A stretch of DNA of 64,000 bases from Brucella tritici (GCF_008932295.1 NZ_WBWA01000008.1:143884-207883); one strand, 5' to 3'. Numbered from the stretch's first letter, positions 27,498 through 38,498 are shown. Notes: generated by a model from the sequence alone, not told the origin. Translations and numbers: made by a program.

Positions 27498-27518
27498 GAT
27501 GGCAAGGAAAGTGCCATC
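27498..27518 (+). terminator. Hairpin after the amino-acid binding protein gene
   Basis: GATGGCA and TGCCATC form a 7-bp stem around AGGAAAG, 9 bases after the stop codon. No T-run follows. Confidence 0.5.
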
Positions 27519-27561
27519 GGGCCTGACTTGAAAAGGGGATACGCGCCCCTTGAAAACGCAG

Positions 27562-27599
27562 CCATGCGCTATGGGCCATTGATGGTTCATAGCGCATGG
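27562..27599. repeat. Perfect 12-bp inverted repeat
   Basis: CCATGCGCTATG (27562-27573) and CATAGCGCATGG (27588-27599) are exact inverted copies separated by 14 bases. It may be a second transcript-end hairpin or an unassigned repeat. Confidence 0.7.
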
Positions 27600-27686
27600 A
27601 TTTACTGGATTCCGATACTCCAGCAGGACACGCTCATTTAGCGACTATTAACAGGATCAAAAGCTTTTTGCCGTAACCAGGCAGCC

Positions 27687-29408
27687 ATGATCTGGAGTAG
27701 ACTTAGAAAAAAACTTCCTGCCGCCTTTCTGCTCCTGTTGATGCTGGCGCAATTCAGCACCGCATCGGCTGGTGCGGCGGCATCTTCCGACATTCGCAGT
27801 TCCTGTTGGGCATCCGCCAGTCTGTCGGAGGATGTGGTCACGATTGCACGCGAGGAAGAGCGATGGTCTTGCGGTGAGCGCAAATTCTCTATCGATGCCG
27901 AACGCGTACTGCTTCGCTTTGACATTGCCTCTGACAAACTCCCTCCCCGTTATTTGCTCTCACGCCGAAGTGCGCTTGAAGCAATACATCTGCTTGCAAC
28001 AGACCGCGACGGTGCTGTCCGGCAGACAGTCGTTCCCGCCGCCGATTTGTCCAGTTCAGTCGCTGGCGGTTACTTCAAGGCTTCCCTGACGGATGTGACC
28101 CACGAGACTGCATCGGTCATCGTCGCATTTGATATGCCGAGCCATCGGATGACCCTGGAGAGGGCCTATCTAGCGCCGACAGATGCAGTCGACGGCATGG
28201 GGAACCCCCGGTTCCTTCTCATTCTGGCCGGACTTGCGGGCATGCTCGTCATGCCGCTGATTTTCAATGCAGCATTCTACAGGGCTTTGCGTGAACCATT
28301 CGTTCTCTGGCATTCGGCGCTTACATTCTCGCTATTGATGACCATTCTGGTTTCATCTGGCGTGTCGGTTGTACTTTTCGATCCTCCGGCAATGACGTTG
28401 AGCTGGATGACGACTTTGATATTCGGGATAACAGTCGCATCGGGAGCGATGTTCACCTATAGCTTCATCGAGCCAGGAATGATGCATCCGCTTCTGCGGC
28501 GCCTGCTCCCTTATTGTGCCATATGGGCGATATTCCTCAGTGTCTTTCATGCGGCATTCCCCTATGTCGCCCGCCCTATACAAGCGAGCGCATATACTGC
28601 TGCCTTTGCACCGATCCTAGCTATTTTCATGCTGTCCATGATTGATGCACTGCGCCGCGGAAGCCGCGCTGCGCGATTCCAGGCAGTTGGTTACACGCCG
28701 ATCATTCTGGTTGGGCTGATCCGTCTTGTGACGGGGGTGCTTCCCGGTTTGCATAGCACCGATGCTATGCTTCTATTTTTTATCGGCTGTGTGTGTGAAG
28801 TCCTGTTCACAACGCTTGGCGTGGCAGATCGCTTCGTGACTATGAAGCGCGAGCGAGACCGGGCACGCGACGAAGCCGAACTGCTCGAACGCTTATCCGA
28901 AACGGACCCATTGACGGGATTACTCAATCGGCGAGCAATCGAACGGCAGTTCGAGCAGCTTCAAAGCGAAGGCTTCGCCGCAATGGCTGTCATTGATATT
29001 GATTATTTCAAGACGATCAATGATCTGAACGGACACGGTGTCGGAGATGAAGTGCTGAAGGCCGTTGCCAGTGCGCTTCAAGCTGGTCCGACAGTGCGCG
29101 CCTACCGACTTGGCGGAGAAGAATTCGTGCTTCTCCTGCGCGGTGCCGATGCCAATATCCAGGCTGAACTGCGACGTCAGGCTATTCCTGCGATTGTTGC
29201 TCATACTATTTTGGGCATCGAACGACCCGTAACCGCCAGCATGGGCATAACAGAAATTGGTGACGGTGAAGATTTCGCAACACTTTACGACCGAGCTGAC
29301 AAGCTGCTTTATGAAGCGAAGAGCGCGGGGCGAAACCAAACCCGCAGCGAAATCAAGCCAAAGCCGTCGTTGAAAGCACTTGCGGGCGACAGTGCAATAA
29401 TCGCCTAA
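27687..29408 (+). CDS. Membrane-bound diguanylate cyclase (7TM-type sensor plus GGDEF)
   Basis: 573 residues. Signal peptide, an extracytoplasmic domain (about 30-165), seven helices (about 172-370), a short coiled coil (RERDRARDEAELLERL) and a C-terminal GGDEF domain (about 405-555) with ETDPLTGLLNRRA, DIDYFKTINDLNGHGVGDEVL and an intact GGEEF. It should make cyclic di-GMP from GTP in response to an external signal. The product-inhibition RxxD site expected before GGEEF is not seen. Stands alone, next to the nos operon but convergent with it. Confidence 0.88.
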   Translation: MIWSRLRKKLPAAFLLLLMLAQFSTASAGAAASSDIRSSCWASASLSEDVVTIAREEERWSCGERKFSIDAERVLLRFDIASDKLPPRYLLSRRSALEAIHLLATDRDGAVRQTVVPAADLSSSVAGGYFKASLTDVTHETASVIVAFDMPSHRMTLERAYLAPTDAVDGMGNPRFLLILAGLAGMLVMPLIFNAAFYRALREPFVLWHSALTFSLLMTILVSSGVSVVLFDPPAMTLSWMTTLIFGITVASGAMFTYSFIEPGMMHPLLRRLLPYCAIWAIFLSVFHAAFPYVARPIQASAYTAAFAPILAIFMLSMIDALRRGSRAARFQAVGYTPIILVGLIRLVTGVLPGLHSTDAMLLFFIGCVCEVLFTTLGVADRFVTMKRERDRARDEAELLERLSETDPLTGLLNRRAIERQFEQLQSEGFAAMAVIDIDYFKTINDLNGHGVGDEVLKAVASALQAGPTVRAYRLGGEEFVLLLRGADANIQAELRRQAIPAIVAHTILGIERPVTASMGITEIGDGEDFATLYDRADKLLYEAKSAGRNQTRSEIKPKPSLKALAGDSAIIA

Positions 29409-29444
29409 GGGGCATTTGAAACCGTCAGATAGGTCTACCGCTTT

Positions 29445-29477
29445 CGCCGCAGTCCTTTTTGTTCGGCATCTGCGGCG
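29445..29477. terminator. Hairpin between the GGDEF gene and nosX
   Basis: CGCCGCAG and CTGCGGCG pair perfectly (8 bp, 17-base loop containing T5) between two converging genes; position suggests a shared terminator. Confidence 0.55.
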
Positions 29478-29533
29478 GCGGGTATTCCATAAACGCAGCC
29501 ATGACCGAACCGCCCATCGAGGCGGGCGGTATG

Positions 29534-30544
29534 CTACGAGCCGAAACCTAGTCTTTCGCCTGAGCGTTTCTGCGCAATGACGGACATCTCCGTTTGGCCG
29601 AGGATGGTCGCCTTGATCTGATTCTCATCCATCAAACTGAATGCGGTTGCCCAGGCGTCCGCTCTCGCTGCATCGCGTGCCACAACAGTCAACCAACGAT
29701 AAAGTGCTACTGAAAATCCGGTCTTTGGGTTGAGCAAATGGTTGAAGCGTCCGGATTCTTCGAATTGAAACCCGCTGAAGCTGGACGTCGCGAGCGCCTG
29801 ATCGCGGATATCGACATGTTCTTCGGTTCTCGCTCCGGCTTCGAGATCGGCGATGCCAATGCGCCATGCCGTGCCGTCCGGCCTGGAGCCAAGCGCGCGA
29901 TACTCCCCCATATCGACCAGCGCATGTTTGACCCCTTCCCTTTGCAACAAAGCTGTCACACGGTCGGTGACGTAGCCCTGAACAATACCGTTCAGGGTCA
30001 GAGCCATTGACGGCTTGGAGAAGGCAATCCGGTTCTCATCAAAGAGAACGTGACCGAACCCGACCTTTGCCAGCGCTTCATCCCAAAGCTGTCGCGATGG
30101 TCCGTCAGCAGACGGATGTTCTTGTGAAAAATGCTTCTTCAGACAGTTCCAAAGGGGCTGTACCGTCGGATCGAAAAGGCCATCGCTGGCCTGCCAGCAT
30201 TCATGACAGATACGCAAGACCTCAATCAGATCGGGCGAAGGCGATGCCAGCGCCCCATTGCGATTAAGTTTGGTGAGTTCTGAATCTGCACGATATAAGC
30301 TGAAGATGTTCTCCAGCCTTTCCGCCTCTTGAGCAGTTGCACGTAGCAGGCGTTCGGCGGTCGAACGATCAGGATGATAGAGTATGATCTTGGCAGGCGC
30401 TCCCATCGCCTGGCCGCGCCAGACGATGGGCTCGGGAAGCTCAAGTGAAGCTGCACTTTTTGGAATAACGTAGAGCATTACTCCAGCCGCACCGCCCGCA
30501 AGTACCAGGCGACGACTGACACGCCGTCCACTTTCAATGCGCAT
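29534..30544 (-). CDS. nosX: NosX, ApbE-like FAD:protein FMN transferase
   Basis: 336 residues. A twin-arginine signal (SRRLVLAGGAAGVMLYV) sends it to the periplasm. AQEAERLENIFSLYRADSEL, ASDGLFDPTVQPLW, TLNGIVQGYVTDRV and DMGEYRALGSRPDG match the ApbE family; NosX attaches FMN covalently to NosR. Start at 30544 is preferred (GGAG 9 bases upstream); it overlaps the end of nosL by 11 bases. A longer reading to 30724 lies over nosL and is rejected. Last gene of nosRZDFYLX. Confidence 0.92.
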   Translation of the reverse strand: MRIESGRRVSRRLVLAGGAAGVMLYVIPKSAASLELPEPIVWRGQAMGAPAKIILYHPDRSTAERLLRATAQEAERLENIFSLYRADSELTKLNRNGALASPSPDLIEVLRICHECWQASDGLFDPTVQPLWNCLKKHFSQEHPSADGPSRQLWDEALAKVGFGHVLFDENRIAFSKPSMALTLNGIVQGYVTDRVTALLQREGVKHALVDMGEYRALGSRPDGTAWRIGIADLEAGARTEEHVDIRDQALATSSFSGFQFEESGRFNHLLNPKTGFSVALYRWLTVVARDAARADAWATAFSLMDENQIKATILGQTEMSVIAQKRSGERLGFGS

Positions 30545-31076
30545 GGCTTTCGGCTCCAAGATCGGTGGTCTGTACAGACTGTCCACCGAGAACGTAACTC
30601 TCCGGCATTTCGGTGAAAGTGCTGATACGCCCACCCTTTTCCGCGATGAACTTCTCGGCTGCTTCCCGTGTTGAAAACGGCACGGACTCCTGTGCCCCCA
30701 TTCCACCCACAGCAGCGCTTTCAATCACAAAAAATGCCTTATGTGCATCGACCCAGTTTTCCGCTCCCGGCTCCTCCCAGCTTGGCGCTTTCGCCATGTC
30801 CGAAACGTAGATTGCTGCAATCCCCTTCGGCTCTTCGGGCAGCATTGTAAAGGCGAGTGTGTCGCGGGCGGAGGAGAACCATATCGCCTCATTTGCCGGT
30901 TCGAGAATGATCTGGCCCTTGGGGCCAGGATGTTCCAGAACATTCATCCCGCAATAGCGGCCCATTGCGCTTTCTGTCAGGGCGAAAGGAGCAATGACGG
31001 CATCTTTCTTTTCATCTGGAGAACATCCGGCAAGCAAAGCAAGAAACAGAGGGGCCAGAAACAAAGCGCGGTTCAT
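30534..31076 (-). CDS. nosL: NosL, copper-binding lipoprotein for NosZ maturation
   Basis: 180 residues. Signal peptide with lipobox LLAGC; GRYCGMNVLEHPGPKGQI carries the Cys/Met-containing Cu(I) site, and the C-terminal HAFFVIES-like and PFSTREAAEKFIAEKGG segments are conserved. It delivers copper to the CuZ centre of nitrous-oxide reductase on the periplasmic side. It overlaps nosY by 4 bases (ATGA). Confidence 0.92.
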   Translation of the reverse strand: MNRALFLAPLFLALLAGCSPDEKKDAVIAPFALTESAMGRYCGMNVLEHPGPKGQIILEPANEAIWFSSARDTLAFTMLPEEPKGIAAIYVSDMAKAPSWEEPGAENWVDAHKAFFVIESAAVGGMGAQESVPFSTREAAEKFIAEKGGRISTFTEMPESYVLGGQSVQTTDLGAESHAH

Positions 31077-31903
31077 AATTCTTTCCTCGAGAAAACCAAC
31101 ATGGAAAGGGACAACGGCAGCATGACCCAAAGGCCGAGCGCCAGTGTCAGTGCCGGAGCCGAGAGCGTAGCGTTACCGGCTATACCACCCATGCCGGTCA
31201 GAGATCCGGCCTGTCCGAGACCGAAATTGAGAAGCCGGTAGGAATCGGCTGGATTGAGAAGAAGCAGACTGTTGAGTATGCCACCGCCAACAATACGGCC
31301 CTGATCGAAAACCAGCAGAGCAAGAAGTGCTGCGTCATAGATCAGCACGAAAAACAGCCAGACGCCGATGGCGATACCTGCTGCCGTGCTCCGCTCCCGC
31401 ACCAGCGTACTTGCGAGAAAGCCGATGGCGATGAACACCGCTCCCAGCAGGACCGACGAGACGATGAGTTTCAATAACGAGAGCCAACTCCCCGCATCCA
31501 CGCCAGATCCGGTCACGATCAGCGCTACAGCCGCCACGCCGTAACCAAACAATGTCGCGAAAGCGAGAATGGCAAGCTGGCCGATGAACTTGCCCAGAAC
31601 CAGCTGAATCCGGCTTATCGGATAGCTTAGAAGCAGCAACATCGTGCCGCGTTCCATCTCACCGACGATTGCATCATGCGAAATGAGAAGAGCAATGAGA
31701 GGAATGAGGAAGATGGTCAGGCTGGAGAGGCTGACGATCACCACGTCCAACCTACTTGCTGCAACAGAACTGCCAGTGGGTGCGCTGCCGAGAAAAGTCA
31801 TGCTCAGAGCCAATGCTGCAAGCAGTAACGTGGTCGCCAGAACCCAGCGATTGCGCAGGCCTTCCTGTATTTCTTTGGAAGCAATAATGAGAATATTTTT
31901 CAT
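31073..31903 (-). CDS. nosY: NosY, ABC permease for NosZ assembly
   Basis: 276 residues, six helices. EIQEGLRNRWVLATTLLLAA and ERGTMLLLLSYPISRIQLVLGKFIGQL are typical of ABC-2 type permeases of this group. With NosF and NosD it forms the NosDFY complex that drives CuZ cluster formation. It overlaps nosF by 4 bases. Confidence 0.92.
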   Translation of the reverse strand: MKNILIIASKEIQEGLRNRWVLATTLLLAALALSMTFLGSAPTGSSVAASRLDVVIVSLSSLTIFLIPLIALLISHDAIVGEMERGTMLLLLSYPISRIQLVLGKFIGQLAILAFATLFGYGVAAVALIVTGSGVDAGSWLSLLKLIVSSVLLGAVFIAIGFLASTLVRERSTAAGIAIGVWLFFVLIYDAALLALLVFDQGRIVGGGILNSLLLLNPADSYRLLNFGLGQAGSLTGMGGIAGNATLSAPALTLALGLWVMLPLSLSMLVFSRKEL

Positions 31904-32832
31904 TCCGCTGCCTCCGCGCCAGCCGCTTCTCCGGCATTGAGAAAATGGGCGTAAAGCTCGTCCAGCGTCGGCGGAACAAGATCGAGTTCCGTCAGATTGT
32001 CATTCATGGCCACGATTTCGCGGACAAGCGCCATCTTGCCTTCCGTCGGAGCTTCTGTTTCGAAGATATCCGGGCCGAGACGATGCCAGCGCAATGCTGC
32101 ATTGGCGGTGGTCGAAGGCAACCGGGAGACGTCCGGCGTCTGCACGCGTATGCGAAGCGGCAGTTGTGAAATCCGGCGCAACGTATCGATGGAGCCATCG
32201 GCAATGATCTTGCCCTTGTTCGCGATGATGACGCGCCCGACCTTGGTTTCCAGTTCGGTCAATGCATGGGACGACATGAGGATTGTCGTGCCTTTGCTCC
32301 GCAGTTCTTCGAGAACTTCATAGAAGCTCTGGCGCAAGGCGGGATCGAGACCAGTTGTCGGTTCGTCTAGCAGCAGAACGTATGGTTGCCCGAGCAATGC
32401 CTGAGCAAGCCCCAGTCGCTGGCGCATCCCTTTCGAATAGGTGCCAACCCGCCTGTTCGCAGCATGGGCGAGGCCAACGCGCTCGAGCAGCTCAATATTT
32501 TGAGCAACCGGCATTCTCTTGAGCCGCGCATAGAAGCCAAGCGTTTCCGCGCCCGTCAGCGCCAAATTGAAAGAGACGTGCTCAGGCAGATAACCAAGGC
32601 GCAATCTGGCGGCAAAAGCACCCGTCGCCGGGTCCTCACCCAGCACACGAACCGCACCCTTGGTTGGACGGATCAGCCCAAGCATGAGCTTTATCATCGT
32701 GGTCTTACCTGCTCCATTATGGCCAACTAGCGCGATGCTTTCTCCAGCGTGAAGGCTGAAACTCGCATCGCTTATAGCGTTGAACCCGCCATAGGACTTC
32801 GTGACCTGATCAAGAATGACAGTCTCAGTCAT
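31900..32832 (-). CDS. nosF: NosF, ABC ATPase
   Basis: 310 residues. Walker A GHNGAGKTTMIKLM, signature YSKGMRQRLGLAQALL and Walker B LLLDEPTTGLDP are intact. The C-terminal extension (about 215-310) is usual for NosF-like ATPases. It energises NosY/NosD. Overlaps nosD by 8 bases. Confidence 0.93.
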   Translation of the reverse strand: MTETVILDQVTKSYGGFNAISDASFSLHAGESIALVGHNGAGKTTMIKLMLGLIRPTKGAVRVLGEDPATGAFAARLRLGYLPEHVSFNLALTGAETLGFYARLKRMPVAQNIELLERVGLAHAANRRVGTYSKGMRQRLGLAQALLGQPYVLLLDEPTTGLDPALRQSFYEVLEELRSKGTTILMSSHALTELETKVGRVIIANKGKIIADGSIDTLRRISQLPLRIRVQTPDVSRLPSTTANAALRWHRLGPDIFETEAPTEGKMALVREIVAMNDNLTELDLVPPTLDELYAHFLNAGEAAGAEAAE

Positions 32833-34213
32833 TTGGTTTTCCTTTCGCCGGATCGGCCGGATTCGGCGGCTTCATTAGGGGATGGCTATCGACAACACCG
32901 CCCGGCAGAAGCGCCGGGAACTGGGTCTGCGCCCAGCGGATAGTCTCGATTGCCGGACTATTGATGAGAATTTTTGCCTGTGGCGCAGTCCACAAAACCT
33001 TGTCGATAAGATCATTGGGTCGGTAAGGGCTGTCAGCGATACCATCGCCATTGAGATCGAAGGCCGGATTGTCGCTCCAGTAATTGCCACGTCCATTGAC
33101 CGACCAGTCAAGGTTGCGCGTGCCAACATATTTCACCTGATTGCGGTTATTGATGAAGGCATTGCCGCTCATGGCATTGCCCTCTGAACCGGCGGTAAAG
33201 TGAATGCCTATGCTGCAGTTCTCGAAACTGTTCTCGGTGAACTTGTTCTTGTTGGCATTGTAAATGAACACGCATTTTTCCGGGCCGAGCCGCGAGGCCT
33301 CGCCCACCAGCGTCTCCGTCTTGTCTTCCGCCGGAAGGCCATGTTCAGCTTTTTGAACACCGGCATCAAGCCAGCGGTCTATCGATTGCATTCGCCCGAT
33401 CACGCGATTGCCGGAAATGACCGAGCTGTTTGCATAATTGAGCAACAAGCCGTGATCCCGATCGCCGTCGGACAGGTTATCCATCACCTTGAGGCGATTG
33501 GTGTACATGATCGCGAAACCGACAGAATTGTTGCGCGAAACATTGCCGATGACCTGGCTGTCGTCCGTGTACATGTAATGGACGGCGAACCTGACATCCT
33601 CCATAACATTGTCGCGGAAGACGTTTTTGCGGCTGGCATTAGTATAGATGCCGTCGCGCCCGTAGCGAATGACGTTGCCGATAACCTGTGCACCGGGGGC
33701 ATTCCATATGGAAACGCCACTGCCGGTTTGCGCCATGCGCACGCCTCGACGGCCAATGATCTCATTGCCACTTGCGATGGAATTTGCAGCGCCGTGCAAA
33801 TAAATCCCGTAGAGATTATCGATAAGGCGATTGTTCTCGACGCGTGCGCCCTTGGCGGTTTTTGCCACGAAAATCCCGGAATTGAGGTCGGGCATATTAT
33901 CGCCCGAGCCGCGCACTTCCAGCCCGCGCACGATAGCGTCTGGTGCGCTGACCGTTATGGCATTGCCCGAGCCAAGTCCGTCTACAACGGCGCCCGGTTC
34001 GCCAGTCAGTTCAATGGCGCGGTCGATCGTAAGCGCGCCATTGTGCTTGCCTTTCAGAAGCCGGACGACATCGCCCGGCTCCGCTTTGTCGATAGCCGCC
34101 TGTACGCCTTCGCCTGCCACGACATCGATCTGCCGTGCCTGCAAACCGTCGCACAGAACGACGGTCAGCAGCATTGCGGCGCTCAAGGACTGAAACCGGC
34201 GGGGGAACTTCAT
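32825..34213 (-). CDS. nosD: NosD, periplasmic beta-helix copper-loading protein
   Basis: 462 residues. Signal peptide (MKFPRRFQSLSAAMLLTVVL) then a right-handed beta-helix with repeated N-x-x-x-G-N-x-x strands (ENNRLIDNLYGIYLHGAANS, RNNSVGFAIMYTNR, ENSFENCSIGIHFT). NosD receives copper from NosL and shapes NosZ. Start at 34213 is chosen because it begins the signal peptide; 5 bases separate it from the nosZ stop. Confidence 0.92.
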   Translation of the reverse strand: MKFPRRFQSLSAAMLLTVVLCDGLQARQIDVVAGEGVQAAIDKAEPGDVVRLLKGKHNGALTIDRAIELTGEPGAVVDGLGSGNAITVSAPDAIVRGLEVRGSGDNMPDLNSGIFVAKTAKGARVENNRLIDNLYGIYLHGAANSIASGNEIIGRRGVRMAQTGSGVSIWNAPGAQVIGNVIRYGRDGIYTNASRKNVFRDNVMEDVRFAVHYMYTDDSQVIGNVSRNNSVGFAIMYTNRLKVMDNLSDGDRDHGLLLNYANSSVISGNRVIGRMQSIDRWLDAGVQKAEHGLPAEDKTETLVGEASRLGPEKCVFIYNANKNKFTENSFENCSIGIHFTAGSEGNAMSGNAFINNRNQVKYVGTRNLDWSVNGRGNYWSDNPAFDLNGDGIADSPYRPNDLIDKVLWTAPQAKILINSPAIETIRWAQTQFPALLPGGVVDSHPLMKPPNPADPAKGKPND

Positions 34214-34218
34214 GGCAG

Positions 34219-36135
34219 TCAGGCCTTCTTCGGTTCCACGAGCATCCGGCCCTTCATTTCCATGTGCATGGCATGGCAGAACCACGAGCAATAATACCAC
34301 CACACACCTGGCTTGTTGGCTGTGAAGGTAACTGACGCGGTTGCCTGCGGACCCACCTCCATGTTGACACCATAGTTGATGATGGCGAAGCCGTGGGTGA
34401 GGTCTTCGATTTCATCGATGTTAGTGACATAAACCGTCACCTCATCGCCCTGCTGGACGGTGAACTCGGTGAGACCGAAGGCTGGCGCGGCAGACGTCAT
34501 ATAAACGCGCACCTTGTTGCCGTCCCGGATCACCTCATTCGCGTCCATCAGATCGAGACCATCGGCTTTTGCCTGAGTGACGGCATCGGCGAAGAATGGG
34601 TCCTCACGGCTCCAGAAGTTGACGGGATTGATCTTCGAGCGATGAACAATGGTCGCATCATGCGGCTCGGCAAAGCTCGGCCCGTCATGGACAATCACCA
34701 TCTTCTCACCGGAAATGTCGATGAGCTGATCATTTTCGGGCTTGAGCGGCCCAACATTGAGATAGCGATCCTTGGAGAATTTGTTGAGCGAGATCAGCCA
34801 CTGACCATCAGCTTCCTTGGTTTGCCCCATGGAAGTGTGGTTGTGACCCGGCTGATAATGCACATCAAGCTTCTGCCGGATCGGATCAACCTTCTCGCCC
34901 TTGAAGGCTCGCTTGGCGTCCTCAATGTTCCATTTGCAGATCTGGCTGTCGATGAAGAGCGTCGTATAGGCGTTGCCCTTGCCATCATAAGCGGTATGCA
35001 ATGGCCCAAGTCCGAGTTCCGGTTCCGCAACTACTGCATCGCGGGGCTTGATCTTGTCGTCGAAAAGCTCGTCGAACTTGCGAACGTCGAACACGGTAAC
35101 GGTCGGCGACAGCTTACCGTTGGCGACCACGTGGATACCGTCTGGCGCGGTGTTGATACCATGCGGGCTGTTCGGCACGGGAATGTAACGGGTATATTTG
35201 GAACCGTGACGTCCATCGATGACCGGTACACCGTTGATTTCCTTGAAATCGCCCTTGGCAACCGCCTCTTCGATACGCTTCAGGTTGAAGATTACGATCC
35301 AGTCCTGCTCGCTCGACATCATTTCGGCAAGCGTCGTACCTTCCTCCGAATTGTAGCAGGTGGCAAAAGCGTACTTGCCCTGATAATCGCAGTCGACATT
35401 GTCGAGATTGCCGTCAACCATGATCTGCCAGGCAACCTTCATGGTCTCGCCGTCAACGGCCGTGAAGATTGCATGATATTGCTTGGTGTCGGTCAGATTG
35501 CTGCCATCGTTCGGGATCGGTGCGCGATCCTCGCCATTACAGAAGACATAGCCGGTTTTCGGATATTTCTGCACGCGCAAGCCATGCACGGTATGCTGGT
35601 TCGGAAGCTGAATGATCTTGTCGCATTTCATCACATCAAGACGGATGCGGCAGACACGCGTATTGGCCTTGTCATTGGCATAGAGATAACGCCCGTCATA
35701 AGTTCCTTCGGTGAAGGACGGATGCGGGTGGTGCAAGTCACCATTCAGGAATATGCCGCCACGATCTTTGAGGAACTCTTGATCTTGCGGCAGAAGGCCC
35801 TCGGTCAGCACCTTCAGGCTCTCATTTGTCTGGCCCCAGCCGGTCGCGCTATCACGATTGAACACTGGAATGCGCATCAATTCGCGCATTGATGGCAGGC
35901 CGACGATACGGACCTCACCGCTCTGGCCGCTGGAAAAGAAGACGTAATATTCGTCCAGTTCTCCGGGCTTCACTTCCGCACTGTGACCAGCGCCGCCAGC
36001 AGCAGCCGATGCCGGCTCGGTTGAGCCTGCAAACAGCGCCCCACCTAGACCGCTTGCACCGGCGGCAGCCACAAAGGCCGACGTACCGAGCAACTGTCTT
36101 CGACTGAGCTGCGTTTTCTTGGTTTCTTCAGACAT
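34219..36135 (-). CDS. nosZ: Nitrous-oxide reductase NosZ (clade I, Tat-exported)
   Basis: 638 residues. A Tat signal ([16 protein letters not shown]) identifies the typical clade I enzyme. The beta-propeller carries CuZ histidines ([17 protein letters not shown] and later [24 protein letters not shown]), and the C-terminal cupredoxin domain carries the CuA ligands in [18 protein letters not shown]. It reduces N2O to N2, the last step of denitrification, in the periplasm. All key residues look intact. Confidence 0.97.
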   Translation of the reverse strand: MSEETKKTQLSRRQLLGTSAFVAAAGASGLGGALFAGSTEPASAAAGGAGHSAEVKPGELDEYYVFFSSGQSGEVRIVGLPSMRELMRIPVFNRDSATGWGQTNESLKVLTEGLLPQDQEFLKDRGGIFLNGDLHHPHPSFTEGTYDGRYLYANDKANTRVCRIRLDVMKCDKIIQLPNQHTVHGLRVQKYPKTGYVFCNGEDRAPIPNDGSNLTDTKQYHAIFTAVDGETMKVAWQIMVDGNLDNVDCDYQGKYAFATCYNSEEGTTLAEMMSSEQDWIVIFNLKRIEEAVAKGDFKEINGVPVIDGRHGSKYTRYIPVPNSPHGINTAPDGIHVVANGKLSPTVTVFDVRKFDELFDDKIKPRDAVVAEPELGLGPLHTAYDGKGNAYTTLFIDSQICKWNIEDAKRAFKGEKVDPIRQKLDVHYQPGHNHTSMGQTKEADGQWLISLNKFSKDRYLNVGPLKPENDQLIDISGEKMVIVHDGPSFAEPHDATIVHRSKINPVNFWSREDPFFADAVTQAKADGLDLMDANEVIRDGNKVRVYMTSAAPAFGLTEFTVQQGDEVTVYVTNIDEIEDLTHGFAIINYGVNMEVGPQATASVTFTANKPGVWWYYCSWFCHAMHMEMKGRMLVEPKKA

Positions 36136-36155
36136 ACTTCTCTCCTTTAGAAAAG

Positions 36156-38498
36156 TCAGGCAGCAGGACCGGTGTCGGCAACGCCTTCAACCGGTTTTCC
36201 TTTGACTGAGATGACGGGTCTGGCCGGTCCACCGCCACGTTCGGCAGCCGCTGCGAGGGGGGCATTGCGGGCTGCGAATTTTTCACGCTTCACACGCACC
36301 TGGATCATGTGCGGGCAGCGCTGGTCGTCGTGATAGAGTTCCTGACAATGCATGCAGTAGATGCATTCATTGACGTTGATCTGGCCCTCAGGGTGGATCG
36401 CCTCAACCGGACATTCCTTAGCGCAACGGTGGCAGGGCGAACCGCATTCCGGCCAGCGTTTCAGCCATTCGAACATGCGGATGCGTCCGGGAATGGCGAG
36501 TGCCGCACCGAGCGGGCACATATAGCGGCAGTAGAAGCGCTCTATAAACAGGCCAGCCGTCAGAAGTGTCAGTGCATAAATGACAAACGGCCACTCACGC
36601 GCGAATTTTAGAATTATCGAGGTCTTGAACGGCTCGACTTCCGCAAACACTTCAGCCAGCGCGACCGAATAGAGCGACAGTCCAAACAGGCCGAGGAAGA
36701 TCATATATTTGAGGGGCCAGAGGCGCTCGTGCAGTCCCCATGGCAGCTTGACTTGCGGCACTTTCAGCCATTGGGCGAGATTGTTGGTGAGTTCCTGAAG
36801 GGCGCCAAACGGGCACAGCCAGCCGCAGAACGGTCCGCGACCCCAGAATAACAGCCCCGCCGCCACCGACGCCCACAAAATGAAGATCAGCGGCGATGTC
36901 AGGAAGAATTCCCAGTTGAAGCCGGTAATCAGGGAGTTGGTGAAGGTCAGGACATTGACCACCGACAATTGCGCATTGTTGTAGAAGCCAAGCCAGACAA
37001 GGATGAACAGGAGATAGCTACGCCGCAGCCAGGTGAAGAAGCGCGGATGCCTGACCAGACTATTCTGGAAGAAGAAGATACCGACAAGAACTGTAATGGC
37101 GAAAGCGGTGATGACCACATTGATGCGATTCATCTCCCACATGCGGACCCAGAGCGGATTGCCCTCGCCCAAAATGTCGGCTGCATTTGCTTCGCCGACC
37201 GGCTGCGGCTGACGCGGCGCATCAGCGATTGATACAGCAGGCTGGACAGGAGCCGGTTCCGGTTGCTTCGCCAGATATTTATCCGGCAAACTATAGCCGA
37301 GATCATAGCTGACATTGGCCTTGTCCCGCGCACCGAAGCCGCGCTGCACCAAGAGCTGCAAATCCCACGGTTCTGTTACGTCGAAGTCGAAGCCGTCCGG
37401 GACCTGAAACAGTGCTATCTCGCGCAGACGTGGCGCGCCGTCGGCCATGATGTCGCCGATACGGGTATGGTTCTTGTCACGAAAGCGTACGCCCTGCCCG
37501 TCCTGCATCAACTCAATGCGGTCAAAGATACCGCCGCGCACATATCCGGAGCCTTTGAAGGAATAGGCTCCGTCGCCAGCGACCAGGATCGCCTGACGCC
37601 CCGGCTTCAGCTGCTTTTGTAACCGTTCGTAGCCATCTTTCCCGAGTAGGCTGATGCCAATCGACGGTACTGAGACCGGCGCGACGTAAAGCTCAATGAA
37701 TTCGTCGTCGGGATTGGTTGTTTCAGGGTTTTCGGCGGCGCGATCATGTTTGGCGTCACGAAACGCCTGTGTCACGTCACCAACCGACAGTTTCAGGCTG
37801 CGAACCGAGCCGTCGCCGATCAATGTTTGCCAGTCGTGTTCTTCACGAATCTGCAAATCAACCGCGCGTTGCACATTGGCTGCGACAGCCTGCACGGGAG
37901 TATTTCCGAGCCTCCCACTGCGGATAAGGCCGACTGCCGAGCGAACGACGCTGTCCCCCATGACGAGCACGGTAACTGTCGCACCGCTGACGATTTCCAC
38001 CTGTGGCGGCTTGCTCTGGCCAGCGGCAACAGCACTCATATCACTATCGACCAACGAGTTCAGCGCAGCCACAACCTTGGCTTCGGGAATGCCGATCAGC
38101 ACGATCGGCTCTTTGTGGTCTACCAGTTTTATGCCGCGTATGACGCCTTTGGTATCGATGCCGACGACAATGTGGATCGGTTTGCCGGAATAGCCGATGG
38201 AACTGGTGAAATCTGAATTCAGATAGGCATAGCCAATCACCTCGCCCCGCTTCATCAGTGGTGCGATTGGCGGCTCGCCTTGTGGCTTGCCTATCGCATC
38301 AGCCTCTTTGAAGAGCGTGCTTGCTTCAACCTTGGGAATGTATTTTTCCAGATCAGCGGCAGACGCCGTCGTCTGCCAGCAGAGCGCCAGAACAATCGCA
38401 GCCAATACGATGGATCTGACAGCTTCCAGTAAAAATGAAAATGACTGACTGACGTTTGGAAAACCCTGCTCCGGAAATCGGAAGCCCGCAGCGACCAT
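36156..38498 (-). CDS. nosR: NosR, membrane flavo-iron-sulfur protein for N2O reduction
   Basis: 780 residues from the chosen ATG. An N-terminal signal/membrane helix precedes a periplasmic FMN-binding domain whose flavin threonine lies in SGATVTVLV; about six helices follow (from about residue 460), then two cysteine clusters, [12 protein letters not shown] and [19 protein letters not shown], for 4Fe-4S centres on the cytoplasmic side. NosR passes electrons to NosZ and is needed for nos expression. The true start is uncertain: ATG 38498 has weak SD; GTG 38522 (AGG 6 bases upstream) and TTG 38528 are possible. First gene of nosRZDFYLX. Confidence 0.9.
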   Translation of the reverse strand: MVAAGFRFPEQGFPNVSQSFSFLLEAVRSIVLAAIVLALCWQTTASAADLEKYIPKVEASTLFKEADAIGKPQGEPPIAPLMKRGEVIGYAYLNSDFTSSIGYSGKPIHIVVGIDTKGVIRGIKLVDHKEPIVLIGIPEAKVVAALNSLVDSDMSAVAAGQSKPPQVEIVSGATVTVLVMGDSVVRSAVGLIRSGRLGNTPVQAVAANVQRAVDLQIREEHDWQTLIGDGSVRSLKLSVGDVTQAFRDAKHDRAAENPETTNPDDEFIELYVAPVSVPSIGISLLGKDGYERLQKQLKPGRQAILVAGDGAYSFKGSGYVRGGIFDRIELMQDGQGVRFRDKNHTRIGDIMADGAPRLREIALFQVPDGFDFDVTEPWDLQLLVQRGFGARDKANVSYDLGYSLPDKYLAKQPEPAPVQPAVSIADAPRQPQPVGEANAADILGEGNPLWVRMWEMNRINVVITAFAITVLVGIFFFQNSLVRHPRFFTWLRRSYLLFILVWLGFYNNAQLSVVNVLTFTNSLITGFNWEFFLTSPLIFILWASVAAGLLFWGRGPFCGWLCPFGALQELTNNLAQWLKVPQVKLPWGLHERLWPLKYMIFLGLFGLSLYSVALAEVFAEVEPFKTSIILKFAREWPFVIYALTLLTAGLFIERFYCRYMCPLGAALAIPGRIRMFEWLKRWPECGSPCHRCAKECPVEAIHPEGQINVNECIYCMHCQELYHDDQRCPHMIQVRVKREKFAARNAPLAAAAERGGGPARPVISVKGKPVEGVADTGPAA

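Noticed and set aside
27498..27599. CRISPR-like or RNA gene explanation for the inverted repeats after the binding protein gene
   Set aside because: Only two unrelated hairpins, no repeat-spacer pattern and no conserved RNA form recognised.
33200..34294. 364-codon plus-strand open frame opposite nosD
   Set aside because: Antisense shadow; nosD is complete with signal peptide and beta-helix repeats.
34393..35892. 499-codon plus-strand open frame opposite nosZ
   Set aside because: Antisense shadow of a complete nosZ; no recognisable fold.
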